Made by a program: the position numbers and the translations under genes. From positions 310,001-374,000 of the forward strand of contig CAVVJO010000035.1 in the NCBI GenBank assembly GCA_963748545.1: 64,000 bases of DNA, in the 5' to 3' direction. Below the pieces are notes generated by a model. That model made no database searches. It worked only from the letters and a program-made list of their open reading frames with translations, and was not told where the DNA came from. This DNA is from Roseiarcus sp963748545 (GTDB taxonomy: Bacteria > Pseudomonadota > Alphaproteobacteria > Rhizobiales > Beijerinckiaceae). This document shows, in pieces, positions 45,403 through 53,824 of this stretch (the first letter of the stretch is position 1; each line of letters opens with the position of its first letter).

Positions 45403-46247
45403 CTAGGTAGGCAGTCGACGCGCGTCCTGCGAGGCCCCGGCGCAGGCGCGCGCGAGGGTTTGCACCAGCGCGCTGACCGCCCCGACGGTCTTGGAGCTCG
45501 CCCTGCCCTCTGCGAGCGAGCCTTTGACCGCGTCGACCAGGGCGGAGCCGACGACCACGCCGTCGGCGGCCGAGCCGATCGCGGCGGCGCTTGCGGCGTC
45601 CCGGACGCCGAAGCCCACGGCGACCGGCAGGCTCGTGTGCCGCTTGATCCGGGCGACCGCCTTGCCGACCGCGTTCGGATCCGGGGTCGCCGCGCCGGTG
45701 ACGCCGGTGATCGAGACGTAATAGACGAACCCGGACGTGTTGGTGAGGACGGTCGGCAGGCGGGCGTCGTCGGTGGTCGGCGTCGCGAGCCGGATGAAGG
45801 CGAGGCCCGCCCGCATCGCCGGCAGGCACAGCTCATCGTCCTCCTCGGGCGGCAGGTCGACCACGATCAGGCCGTCGACCCCTGCGGCCCTGGCGTCGGC
45901 GAGGAACGGCTCGACCCCATAGGAATAGATCGGGTTGAAATAGCCCATGAGGATGATCGGCGTGTCGGCGTTCCCCTCCCGGAACGCTTTGACCATCGCC
46001 AGGGTGGCGCGCAGGGTCTGTCCGCTCTTCAGCGCGCGCAAGCCCGCCGCCTGGATCGCGGGGCCGTCGGCCATCGGGTCGGTGAAAGGCATGCCGAGCT
46101 CGATCAGATCGGCGCCTGCGGCGGGCAAGGCTTTCAGGATGCTGAACTCGTCCCGGGGTCTGGGTCGCCCGCCATGACAAAGGTGACGAGGCCAGGCCGG
46201 CGCTCGCCAGCCAGCCGCTGGAAGCGGCGATCGATGCGTTCACTCAT
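45403..46247 (-). CDS. trpA: Tryptophan synthase alpha chain (one frame break)
   Basis: The start at 46247 gives MSERIDRRFQRLAGERRPGL. The frame then breaks near 46155, in a CCCCGGG stretch where one base appears lost. Corrected length is about 281 residues. The catalytic Glu lies in GADLIELGMPFTDPMADGP and the Asp in IVVDLPPEE; the phosphate-binding loops GFGVRD and VVGSALVD are present. It cleaves indole-3-glycerol phosphate and passes indole to TrpB. trpB, normally just upstream, is absent; the upstream gene is ccmG. Confidence 0.94.
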
Positions 46248-46325
46248 GGGCGGCTCGTTAGCATGGCCGGACCGCCTGGGAAACCAGGGAGGCGCGCGCA
46301 GCGCCGGGTCGCTGGGGCGCGGCGG

Positions 46326-46917
46326 CTAGGATTGCGGCGTCCCCATCGCCTTGAGGATCTGCGGCTTGACATCGGTTTCGAGCATGTCGGCGGTCATCGG
46401 ACCGACGAATTTGTAGGCGATAGTCCCGTCGCCCCGCACGATGAAGGTCTCCGGCACGCCGTAGACGCCCCAGTCGATGCCGGCGCGGTTATCGGGATCG
46501 AGGCCGACCTTGGCGTAGGGGTCGCCGAGCGCGCCGAGGAAGCGGCGGACGTTCTCGCTCGAATCCTTTTGCGCCACGCCGTAGACGAGGACGCCCTTCT
46601 GCTTCAGCGATGGGTCCGAGGCGAGCGCCAACAGGACCGGATGCTCGAACCGGCAGGGCTCGCACCAGGACCCGAACACGTTGACCACGCTGACATGGCC
46701 CTGGCGCAGGTCGGCGTCGGTCAGGCCGGCCGAGCCGTCGAGGCCCGGCAGGGTCAACGGCGGCGCGCTCTGACCGATCAGGGCCGAGGGCAGCTTCGAG
46801 GGGTCGCCGGCATAGAGACGAACGAACAGCAACGCCGCGAGCACGGCGAAGGCCGCAAGCGGCAGGAAGGCGAGCCAACGCCGCGGCCGATGCGCCGAAC
46901 TCGGGCGCGAGGGTCAT
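46326..46917 (-). CDS. ccmG: Cytochrome c biogenesis thiol-disulfide oxidoreductase CcmG/DsbE (one frame break)
   Basis: ATG 46917 overlaps the ccmD stop (ATGA). At 46897-46902 GAGTTC is read on the coding strand; GAGTC gives MTLAPESAHRPRRWLAFLPL and joins the membrane anchor to the rest, 196 residues in all. The thioredoxin motif is FGSWCEPCRFEHP, followed by YGVPETFIV with the cis-Pro. It keeps apocytochrome c cysteines reduced in the periplasm. It is the last gene of ccmC-ccmD-ccmG. Confidence 0.94.
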
Positions 46918-47084
46918 CGCCGCCTGCCTTTCGCGCCGCGCGCGGCTTCGAGCGCGCGGGTGGCTTCGTCGAGATGCGCGCTGAGGCGGCGGCCGTCCAG
47001 CACCACCGACCCGACCATCCCCAGGAGGACGATGGCGGCGACGGCGTAGGCCGCGATGACGAAGCCGATGTGCGGATCGCTCAT
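46914..47084 (-). CDS. ccmD: Haem exporter protein CcmD
   Basis: A 56-residue protein, MSDPHIGFVIAAYAVAAIVL and on, with one membrane helix and a basic C-terminal tail (ARGAKGRRR). Size, topology and place between ccmC and ccmG are exactly those of CcmD, which helps release haem-loaded CcmE. A second ATG three bases upstream (47087) is possible. Its stop overlaps the ccmG start. Confidence 0.92.
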   Translation of the reverse strand: MSDPHIGFVIAAYAVAAIVLLGMVGSVVLDGRRLSAHLDEATRALEAARGAKGRRR

Positions 47085-47090
47085 CATAGC

Positions 47091-47849
47091 TCAGACGCCC
47101 TCCGCCGCGAGCGACGGCGCGGCGAGCCGGTCGCCCTCGGCGGCGGCCAGCATGGTCACGCGCGCGATCCGCCGACGCAGGATTTCGTTGCGGATGGCCA
47201 TCAGGTGCAAGGTTAGAAAGAGGCAAGCGAAGGCGGCGAGCATGACGAGCAACGGATAGAGCAGGGACTTGTCGATGGTCGGCCCGCCGAGCCGGAACAC
47301 CGAGGCCGGCTGGTGCAAGGTGTTCCACCAGTCGACCGAGAACTTTATGATCGGCAGGTTGACGCAGCCGACCAGAGTGAGGATCGCCGCCGCGCGCGCC
47401 GCACGGCCCGGGTCGTCGATCGAGCGCCAGAGCGCGATCAGACCGAGGTAGAGCAGGAACAGCACCAGTACGGAGGTCAGGCGGGCGTCCCACACCCAAT
47501 AGGTTCCCCACATCGGTTTGCCCCACAGCGACCCGGTGGCGAGGCAGATGAAGGTGAATCCGGCGCCGAGCGGTGCGGCCGCCTTCTGCGCCGCATCCGC
47601 CAGCGGATGGCGCCACACCAGCGTGCCGAGCGCGGCGACCGCCATGAGGGCATAGACGAACGACGCCATCATCGCGGCGGGCACGTGCAGATACATGATC
47701 TTGGCGGTTTCGCCCTGCTGGTAGTCCGGCGGCGCCATGGCCGAGAGCGTCAGGCCGAGGGCGAACAGCGCGGCTGTCGCGAGGGCGAGCCACGGCGTCA
47801 CGCGGCGCGTGATATCGACGAAGACCGTCGGGTTGGCCAGGTTGATCAT
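47091..47849 (-). CDS. ccmC: Haem lyase/transporter subunit CcmC
   Basis: 252 residues from MINLANPTVFVDITRRVTPW, with six membrane segments and the tryptophan-rich haem-handling motif WGTYWVWDARLTS between conserved His residues (YLHVPAAMMAS, WWNTLHQPASV). It loads haem on CcmE. ccmA and ccmB, usually upstream, are missing here; an EamA transporter gene takes their place, so the rest of the system must be elsewhere. Confidence 0.95.
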   Translation of the reverse strand: MINLANPTVFVDITRRVTPWLALATAALFALGLTLSAMAPPDYQQGETAKIMYLHVPAAMMASFVYALMAVAALGTLVWRHPLADAAQKAAAPLGAGFTFICLATGSLWGKPMWGTYWVWDARLTSVLVLFLLYLGLIALWRSIDDPGRAARAAAILTLVGCVNLPIIKFSVDWWNTLHQPASVFRLGGPTIDKSLLYPLLVMLAAFACLFLTLHLMAIRNEILRRRIARVTMLAAAEGDRLAAPSLAAEGV

Positions 47850-47957
47850 GTCCGGCGACCTTTTACCGTTCCTCGCGCAGGCGGGCAATTGCGGCGGGTC
47901 GTCTCACCGCGTTCCGCCGAGCGCAGCGTTGCAACTCGGGTCGTTCGGTTCGAGTTC

Positions 47958-48899
47958 CTATCGCGGGCGGGCGACGTAGATGCCGGCGAGGATCGCGAGC
48001 CCGCCGATCCCCTGAATTGCGCTGACCGGCTCAGCGAGAATCAGCCAGCCGAACCCCGCCGCGGCGATCGCCTCGAGGAAGATGACCAGGGAGGAAAAGG
48101 CCGCCGGCAGCCGACCGAGCGCGATCGACAACAGCCCCTGTCCGCCCGCATGGCTGATCCAGGCCATGGCGAGGAGCGCCGCAAGTCCGCGCAGCGTGTG
48201 CGGCAGCATCGACCGCTCGGCGGCGAGGGCGACGACGAACAGGATCGCCGCCGTGACCACCGTCGCCTCGAAGGTGAGGCGCGCGGCCGAGGTCGTCCTG
48301 CGGGCCGCCTGGACGGCGAGGAAATAGAGGCCGAAGAAAACGCCGGTCGCGATGCCGAACCCATCGCCGATCGCCCCGGTGGGTTTGAGCTCGAAGCTTT
48401 GCGCCAGCAGGGCGGCGCCGCCGGTCAGGCATAGCGCCAGCCCGACAAGGACGCTGCTCTTGACCCGCTCGCCAAACAGGAGCCAGCCGAACAGGACGAC
48501 CCAGATCGGCGCGCAGGTCGCGAAAAACGTGGCGTTGGCGACGCTCGTGTGGACGATCGCCAGATGCCAGAAGAAGAGATCGCCAGCGAAAGCGAGGCCC
48601 GCCAGGATTGTCGGTTTGGCGAACCAGGGGCTTGAGGCCTCGGACCCGTCCGCGACCCGCGTCCAGGCATAAAGCAGCGGAAGGGCGAGTGTGACGCGCC
48701 AGAACGCGCTGGTGAAGGGGCCAACGTCGGCCAGCCGGACAAAGATCGGGGATACGCCCATCGCGATCGCGCCGACCACCAGCGCAGCGAAGGAAGCGAG
48801 GACGCCGCCGCGCGCCGCGGGGGGGTGGGGCTTCATCAGCAAGGGGATATCCGTCCGCAGGCGGTGGACAAGGGGCCCCGAATCGGGCGCTTCGTCCAT
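47958..48899 (-). CDS. EamA/DMT superfamily transporter
   Basis: A 313-residue protein with ten hydrophobic segments in two EamA repeats (first AMGVSPIFVRLADVGPFTSA, second around GATGVFFGLYFLAVQAARRT-like sequence). It starts with a short cytoplasmic leader. Drug/metabolite exporters of this type move amino acids or small metabolites; the substrate is unknown. It is divergent from the amidohydrolase gene. Confidence 0.9.
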   Translation of the reverse strand: MDEAPDSGPLVHRLRTDIPLLMKPHPPAARGGVLASFAALVVGAIAMGVSPIFVRLADVGPFTSAFWRVTLALPLLYAWTRVADGSEASSPWFAKPTILAGLAFAGDLFFWHLAIVHTSVANATFFATCAPIWVVLFGWLLFGERVKSSVLVGLALCLTGGAALLAQSFELKPTGAIGDGFGIATGVFFGLYFLAVQAARRTTSAARLTFEATVVTAAILFVVALAAERSMLPHTLRGLAALLAMAWISHAGGQGLLSIALGRLPAAFSSLVIFLEAIAAAGFGWLILAEPVSAIQGIGGLAILAGIYVARPR

Positions 48900-48932
48900 A
48901 GTCTCGCCTCATCCGATCGGCAAGCATCCGCC

Positions 48933-49784
48933 ATGGATCCAACCCAGCGCAACGCCCCCGCGCCCGACACGGCCTTTTCCCCGGTCGAGACGGTCGCCGG
49001 ACCGCTCGACGCCGGCGTGCTTCTGATCTGCGACCATGCCTCGAATGCGCTGCCGCCCGGCTACGGGACGCTTGGCCTCGAACCCTCGGCGCTCGAACGC
49101 CATATCGCCTACGACATCGGCGCGGCGGACTTAACCCGCGCGCTGACGGAGCGGCTCGCCGCGCCAGCGGTGCTCTCGACCTTCTCGCGCCTGCTGATCG
49201 ACCCGAACCGCGGCGCCGACGACCCCACGCTGGTCATGCGCTTTTCGGACGGAGCGATCGTACCCGGCAACGCCCGCGCGGACGCGGCCGAGATTGCGCG
49301 GAGGCGAGAGCGCTACTGGGCGCCTTATCGCGGGACGGTCGCCGCAACGGTCGAAGCGATGCTGGCGAGCGGCGAGCCGCCGGCGCTTGTCTCGATCCAC
49401 TCGTTCACGCCGGTCTGGCGCGGGGTCGCAAGGCGTTGGAAGATCGGGGTGCTCTGGGACCTCGACGACCGCGTCCCCTTGCCGCTGCTCAAGGCGCTCC
49501 ATGACGAGCGCGATTTGCACGCGCACGGGGTCGGCGACAACGAGCCCTACGACGGGGGCTTGGCCGGCGACACGATCGACGCGGTCGCGACCGATCGGGG
49601 CCTCGCCAACGCGCTGATCGAGGTCCGGCAGGACTTGATCGCCGAGCCCGCCGGGGTCGAGGCTTGGGCTGATCGTCTGGCCCGGCTTCTCAAGCCCATC
49701 CTTGCCGACCGGGAAGCCCGCGTCCCCCAGGCCTTTGGCAGCCGCGGCAGGCGAGGGCGGGCGCAGCCGAAGGCGGGCGCTTGA
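48933..49784 (+). CDS. N-formylglutamate amidohydrolase family protein
   Basis: Start at 48933 (MDPTQRNAPAPD); 283 residues. Family motifs: LLICDHASNALPPGYGTLGL, LIDPNRGADDPTLV and SIHSFTPVWRG. The His/Asp/Glu residues in these bind a metal for hydrolysis of N-formylglutamate-like amides, as in histidine breakdown; no hut genes are near, so the true substrate may differ. It is followed by gapR, a pairing seen in related genomes. Confidence 0.92.
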   Translation: MDPTQRNAPAPDTAFSPVETVAGPLDAGVLLICDHASNALPPGYGTLGLEPSALERHIAYDIGAADLTRALTERLAAPAVLSTFSRLLIDPNRGADDPTLVMRFSDGAIVPGNARADAAEIARRRERYWAPYRGTVAATVEAMLASGEPPALVSIHSFTPVWRGVARRWKIGVLWDLDDRVPLPLLKALHDERDLHAHGVGDNEPYDGGLAGDTIDAVATDRGLANALIEVRQDLIAEPAGVEAWADRLARLLKPILADREARVPQAFGSRGRRGRAQPKAGA

Positions 49785-49933
49785 GCCCCTCTGCAGGTCT
49801 GGGCGTCGCGCGGGCGGCTTGCCGTAATCTGTCACAAACCCCGGTTCGTCCACAGCTCCGCGCCGCGCGGCCTTGACGGAGACCGGGGTTTGGCGTCCTT
49901 TCCCCGCCCCCAAGGGGAGAGGATAGGATCGCA

Positions 49934-50209
49934 ATGGCCGAGCCGGCGAAAAAGGACGAGATCGCGACCGGGACCGAGGAGGTCAACTCCGGCCATTTGC
50001 GCGCCTTCATCGAGCGCATCGAGAGGCTCGAAGAGGAGAAGAAAGCGCTCTCCGACGACATCAAGGACGTTTACGGCGAGGCGAAGGCCAACGGCTTCGA
50101 CGTGCGCATCATGCGCAAGATCGTGTCGATCCGGAAGCAGGACCGCGACAAGCGGATCGAGGAGGAGACGATCCTCGACCTTTATCTCGCCGCGCTCGGG
50201 ATGAACTGA
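49934..50209 (+). CDS. gapR: GapR-family nucleoid-associated protein (DUF2312)
   Basis: 91 residues: SGHLRAFIERIERLEEEKKA, LSDDIKDVYGEAKANGFDV and IRKIVSIRK-type helices ending LDLYLAALGMN. This is the compact helical DUF2312 protein that in Caulobacter clamps overtwisted DNA and supports replication and topoisomerase action. It is found widely in alphaproteobacteria, which fits the taxonomic reading. The frame is intact. Confidence 0.95.
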   Translation: MAEPAKKDEIATGTEEVNSGHLRAFIERIERLEEEKKALSDDIKDVYGEAKANGFDVRIMRKIVSIRKQDRDKRIEEETILDLYLAALGMN

Positions 50210-50329
50210 GCCTCGGGCGCCGCGGGCCTTGCGCCAAGTCCTGCGACGGTCGCGGGACATCGACCAGGTCAATCGCCTATCCTCCCGGCCTTGGGGGCTG
50301 CCGTTCATGCGGCGTCAATGGAGGTCGCC

Positions 50330-51265
50330 ATGTCTTGGAATCCTGCGCTCGATCCTGAATCCCCCAACACGGTCGCGCCCGACGCCATCGAGACGGTGAT
50401 CGTGCCGCGCGGCCGCGACCTCGGCGGCTTCGAGGTCAGGCGGGCGCTGCCAGCGCCAGGGCGGCGCATGGTCGGACCGTTCGTGTTCTTCGACGAGATG
50501 GGGCCGGCCGAATTCGTCACCGGGCAGGGGATCGACGTCCGCCCCCATCCCCATATCGGCCTCGCCACCGTCACCTATCTCTATCGCGGCGAGATGCAGC
50601 ACCGCGACAGCCTCGGCACGAACCAGCTCATCCACCCCGGCGCGGTCAACTGGATGGTCGCCGGCAGGGGAATAACCCATTCCGAGCGGACGAGCGCGGA
50701 GGTCCGCGCCGCGCCGCATGCGCTTTTCGGGATCCAGACCTGGGTCGCCCTGCCCGAATCGCACGAGGACGCCGCGCCGAGTTTCGAGCATCACGCCCGG
50801 CACGATCTGCCGGAGCTCGAGGACGCGGGCGCGACTCTCCGGCTGATCCTCGGGCGCGCTTACGGCGAGACCGCGCCGGCCAAGGTCTTTTCCGACCTCT
50901 TCTACGCCGATGTCGCGCTGAAGCCCGGCGCCCGCGCGCCGCTGCCGGACGATCACGAGGACCGCGGCCTCTATGTCGTCGAGGGCGCGATCGCGATCGC
51001 CGGCCAGACGTTCGAGGCTGGGCGAATGCTGGTCTTCCGGCCCGGCGACCGGATCGCGGTCGCGGGCGGCGAGCATGGCGCACGGCTCGTTCTGTTGGGC
51101 GGCGCGAACCTCGGACCCCGCTACCTCTGGTGGAATTTCGTCGCCTCGAGCAAAGATCGGATCGAGGCCGCCAAGGAGGATTGGCGGAAGGCCGACTGGG
51201 GCCACGGCCGCTTCGACCTGCCGCCCGACGACCGCGACGAGTTCACGCCTGCGCCGGACGCGTGA
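50330..51265 (+). CDS. Pirin family protein
   Basis: I start at ATG 50330 (MSWNPALDPESPNTVAP), with GGAGG about 6 bases upstream. The 311-residue bicupin has the metal-binding pirin motif RPHPHIGLATVTYLYRGEMQ, then NWMVAGRGITHSERT, and a C-terminal cupin with EDRGLYVVEGAIAIAG. Some pirins act as quercetinases, others bind regulators; the role here is unknown. The 3' end overlaps by 23 bases the open frame of the convergent HTH gene. Confidence 0.93.
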   Translation: MSWNPALDPESPNTVAPDAIETVIVPRGRDLGGFEVRRALPAPGRRMVGPFVFFDEMGPAEFVTGQGIDVRPHPHIGLATVTYLYRGEMQHRDSLGTNQLIHPGAVNWMVAGRGITHSERTSAEVRAAPHALFGIQTWVALPESHEDAAPSFEHHARHDLPELEDAGATLRLILGRAYGETAPAKVFSDLFYADVALKPGARAPLPDDHEDRGLYVVEGAIAIAGQTFEAGRMLVFRPGDRIAVAGGEHGARLVLLGGANLGPRYLWWNFVASSKDRIEAAKEDWRKADWGHGRFDLPPDDRDEFTPAPDA

Positions 51266-52334
51266 GCCTCCGCCGGGGCTTGCGACCGCAGCGCCAACCT
51301 CCAGCCGTCCCAGGTCGCCAGAAACAGCTGCCGTCGCAACTCGATCCCCATCGCGCCGGTGCGCTGAACGGCGCGCGCCCCACGTCCTCTACGCGCCGTC
51401 TTTGCAGCCCCCTCGCCCCGCTTGCGGGGAGAGGGCCGGGGCGAGGGGCCCAGGCGATTAGCCTCCGGGTCTCGTCGCCCGCGCCCCTCATCCTAACCTT
51501 CTCCCCGCAAGCGGGGAGAGGGGACGGCGCCTCTACCGAATCGCGAACGGCTCTACGCGCCGGCCGCGGCCAGCGCGCCGACCGATGCGGCCGTCCCCAT
51601 CCAGGGGCTCGCGGCGCGGCCGGAGCGGATCGAGCGCGGGCGCGGCGGGCCGGCCCGGGGGCGAACCCGCGCCCGAATCGGGACTTTTCAAGGGGTTGCG
51701 GCGGAAATTCCGGGCGCGCGTTGGCCGGGGCGCGGGCGAGGTCGGGCGCCGGCGCCGCGGCGGCCCAAGCCGGACGTTTGGCCTCGGCCTCCCGTGACGC
51801 GGCCACGCCGGCCAGGCTCCGGGAATCAACCTTTTCAAGGGCTTCAGCAACGTTTGGGCGCCGGTTGCGGTCGTCGGGCAGCGCCGGCGGCGCGGCGGCC
51901 TCGGCGTCGCGGTCGAGCGCGGGCGTCCGGGTCAGCGGCCGGGCGGCGAGCACTGCGGCGTAGCGGTCGAGCGCGCGCACGATCCTCACCACCCGATCGA
52001 CCGCCTTGAGGTTCATCTCCCCCATCGCGCTATAGGCGACAAGCAGCGCCTCGTTCAGCCGGCTCATCTGGAGCGCCGCGAACTCTTCCGGGGATTCGGG
52101 GATCGAGCGGGCGAGGACATCGCGAAGCAGGGCGCGCGCCGCGCGCTCGGTCATGCCGACGCGCGCCGCGATTTCTGGCATCGCCACGCCGCGATTGGCG
52201 TAGTCGACGAGGACCCGCTCGCGCTCGATCGCCTTCAGGCGCAGGGCGAGCGCGGCGTCGGCGGGATTTTCAGGGGCGGGGTTTTCCGCGGCAGGCTCTT
52301 CGGCGGCGGCGAGGCCTTCGGCCAATTCGGTCAT
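51243..52334 (-). CDS. Helix-turn-helix protein of unknown function, C-terminus running into a repeat
   Basis: ATG 52334 (MTELAEGLAAAEEPAAENPA). After an acidic leader there is a sigma-like helix-turn-helix (MPEIAARVGMTERAARALLR) and a helical segment (RLNEALLVAYSAMGEMNLKA). From about residue 170 it becomes Ala/Pro/Arg-rich low-complexity sequence. Then, from about 51540 down, it reads through the intergenic palindromic repeat (ETRRLIAWAPRPGPLPASGA) and into the pirin gene. The natural stop is probably earlier and lost by a frame error, or the repeat has extended the protein. I do not recognise a family. Confidence 0.6.
   Translation of the reverse strand: MTELAEGLAAAEEPAAENPAPENPADAALALRLKAIERERVLVDYANRGVAMPEIAARVGMTERAARALLRDVLARSIPESPEEFAALQMSRLNEALLVAYSAMGEMNLKAVDRVVRIVRALDRYAAVLAARPLTRTPALDRDAEAAAPPALPDDRNRRPNVAEALEKVDSRSLAGVAASREAEAKRPAWAAAAPAPDLARAPANARPEFPPQPLEKSRFGRGFAPGPARRARARSAPAAPRAPGWGRPHRSARWPRPARRAVRDSVEAPSPLPACGEKVRMRGAGDETRRLIAWAPRPGPLPASGARGLQRRRVEDVGRAPFSAPARWGSSCDGSCFWRPGTAGGWRCGRKPRRRLTRPAQA
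51407..51534. repeat. Double-hairpin palindromic repeat module (copy 2)
   Basis: Left hairpin around CCCCGC-TT-GCGGGG (51416-51430), right hairpin CTCCCCGC-AA-GCGGGGAG (51501-51518), with CGCGCCCCTCATCC in between as in copy 1. It lies inside the long minus-strand frame of the HTH gene. Confidence 0.75.
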
Positions 52335-52624
52335 GGCGGCGTCCTTGCTTCTGAAATTACCAATGTACGGATCCGCGCTGCGCTTGGCAAGCTTTTGTTT
52401 CGGAAAATTCGCATGGGGAGACGCGTAGCGCTTCGCTGGCGTTGCCGATGTCTCGCCGGGCCCGTCCTGGCGGGCGATGCGTTTTGCGCCGGCGATCCAC
52501 GCGGTTCGCCGCAATTCCCGGGCTCGTTGTCTGCTCGCGCACGCGGCCGCCGATCGTCTCGGGACCGGGCTACCTGATTTGAGGCTCCGGGCCGCCCTTC
52601 GGCTCGCGCCCGAGGTCGTTCTGC

Positions 52625-53101
52625 TTACCCATCGCCCAGCCGTGCGGTCGCCTCGGCAAGGCGCCGGACGGCGGAGGCGTCGATCTGGGCGGAAAGCTCT
52701 TCGTGCGCCCGTCGCCACGCGGCGAGGGCCGCTTCGAGATGACGGGCGCCCTGCTCGGTCAGCCAAACCGCCCGGCGACGGGAGTCGGCTTCGTCGATCG
52801 CAATCTCGACCAGTCCATCGCGCTCCAATACCTGGAGATTGCGAGACAAGGTCGACGGGTCGAGCCCCGTGCGCTGCGCAAGCGCCCCCAGAGAATTGTC
52901 GTTTGTGGCGGCGATCTGCGCAAGAAGAGCAAATTGTGCGACCCCCACTCCGCTTGCGTTCATCCGTTCGTTCAGAAACTGGGTAAGCCGCCGGGCGGCG
53001 AGGCGGGCGTTGGCGACTGCGCAGGTTTCGATCGCCGCGCGGGCGTCTTCGACCAGCGTTCTCGGCGGGGAGGGTCTTGCGTTCCGATTCATTCCATGCA
53101 T
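52625..53101 (-). CDS. MarR family transcriptional regulator
   Basis: About 158 residues. The winged helix spans GVGVAQFALLAQIAATNDNS, LGALAQRTGLDPSTLSRNLQ and ERDGLVEIAIDEADSRRRAV, with the usual flanking dimer helices. Starts at TTG 53107, ATG 53101 and ATG 53092 are all possible; the operator overlaps the first. It is divergent from a thioesterase gene, which is its likely target. MarR proteins sense small phenolic or acidic ligands. Confidence 0.92.
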   Translation of the reverse strand: MHGMNRNARPSPPRTLVEDARAAIETCAVANARLAARRLTQFLNERMNASGVGVAQFALLAQIAATNDNSLGALAQRTGLDPSTLSRNLQVLERDGLVEIAIDEADSRRRAVWLTEQGARHLEAALAAWRRAHEELSAQIDASAVRRLAEATARLGDG

Positions 53102-53116
53102 ATACAATAATTGTAT
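53102..53116. promoter_or_regulatory. MarR operator (ATACAAT-A-ATTGTAT)
   Basis: A perfect 7-base inverted repeat with a one-base centre, between the divergent marR and thioesterase genes. Size and symmetry match known MarR sites. Binding there would cover both promoters or the marR start itself. Confidence 0.7.
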
Positions 53117-53134
53117 CTACAATGGAAAGGGCGG

Positions 53135-53632
53135 ATGTCCATGCTCGATGTTCCGGATCGCCGCTACGGCGTCGCCGACCCGCAGGCCGTCGCGCCCATG
53201 AGCGGCCGGCAAGTTCTGGAAGCGATCATGAAAGGCGAGCTGCCGGCGCCGCCGATGGCCAAGACGCTCGCCTTCGACCTCGTCGAGGTTGGCGACGGCT
53301 CGGCGGCTTTCGAGGGCGAACCGGGCGAGGCCTTCTTGAACCCGATGGGCGCGGTGCACGGCGGCTGGGCGCTGACTCTGGTCGATAGCGCCGCCGGCTG
53401 CGCAGGAATGTCTCTGCTGCCCCCCGGCGCCCTCTACACCACCGTGGAAACCAAGGTGAATTTCGCCCGGCCGATCACCCCCTCCACCGGGCGGGTTCGC
53501 GCCGAGGCGCACATCGTCGCGCGGGGCCGACGGATCCTGTCCGCCGAGGCGCGCGTCACCGACGCCAGGGGCCGCGTGCTGGCGCACGGCTCCTCGACGC
53601 TGATGGTGCTGAGCGAGGGCGCGGCCGGCTAA
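53135..53632 (+). CDS. PaaI-type hotdog-fold thioesterase
   Basis: I start at ATG 53135 (MSMLDVPDRRYGV); 53111 and 53141 are alternatives. The protein of about 165 residues has the hotdog motif NPMGAVHGGWALTLVDSAAG with the catalytic-site His-Gly-Gly, then TTVETKVNFARPITPSTGRV. Such enzymes hydrolyse aromatic or acyl-CoA thioesters. The divergent MarR regulator with a palindromic site between them suggests induction by an aromatic acid, which is inference. Confidence 0.92.
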   Translation: MSMLDVPDRRYGVADPQAVAPMSGRQVLEAIMKGELPAPPMAKTLAFDLVEVGDGSAAFEGEPGEAFLNPMGAVHGGWALTLVDSAAGCAGMSLLPPGALYTTVETKVNFARPITPSTGRVRAEAHIVARGRRILSAEARVTDARGRVLAHGSSTLMVLSEGAAG

Positions 53633-53674
53633 GGCGAGACAGCGAAAAGCCTGAATTGTTCAAACACCTGCGAA

Positions 53675-53784
53675 CGTCATCGCGAGGATCGACCCCGGAT
53701 CGAAGAGCCCGGGGAGGACGAAGCAATTGCCGCCATGGCGGCGCCCAGCGGCATGGATTGCTTCGCCTTTGGCTCGCCGTGACG
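53675..53784. repeat. 110-base element with terminal inverted repeats (copy B)
   Basis: It starts CGTCATCGCGAGGATCGACC and ends GGCTCGCCGTGACG. Its length equals copy A at 44001-44110 and its ends are related, while the middle differs (contains GACGAAGCAATTG paired with GATTGCTTCGCC). It occupies most of the spacer between the thioesterase and SDR genes. Confidence 0.7.
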
Positions 53785-53824
53785 CAGGTTACCGGTTGCG
53801 CTGTCTTTACCCCAGTATCGGCGG

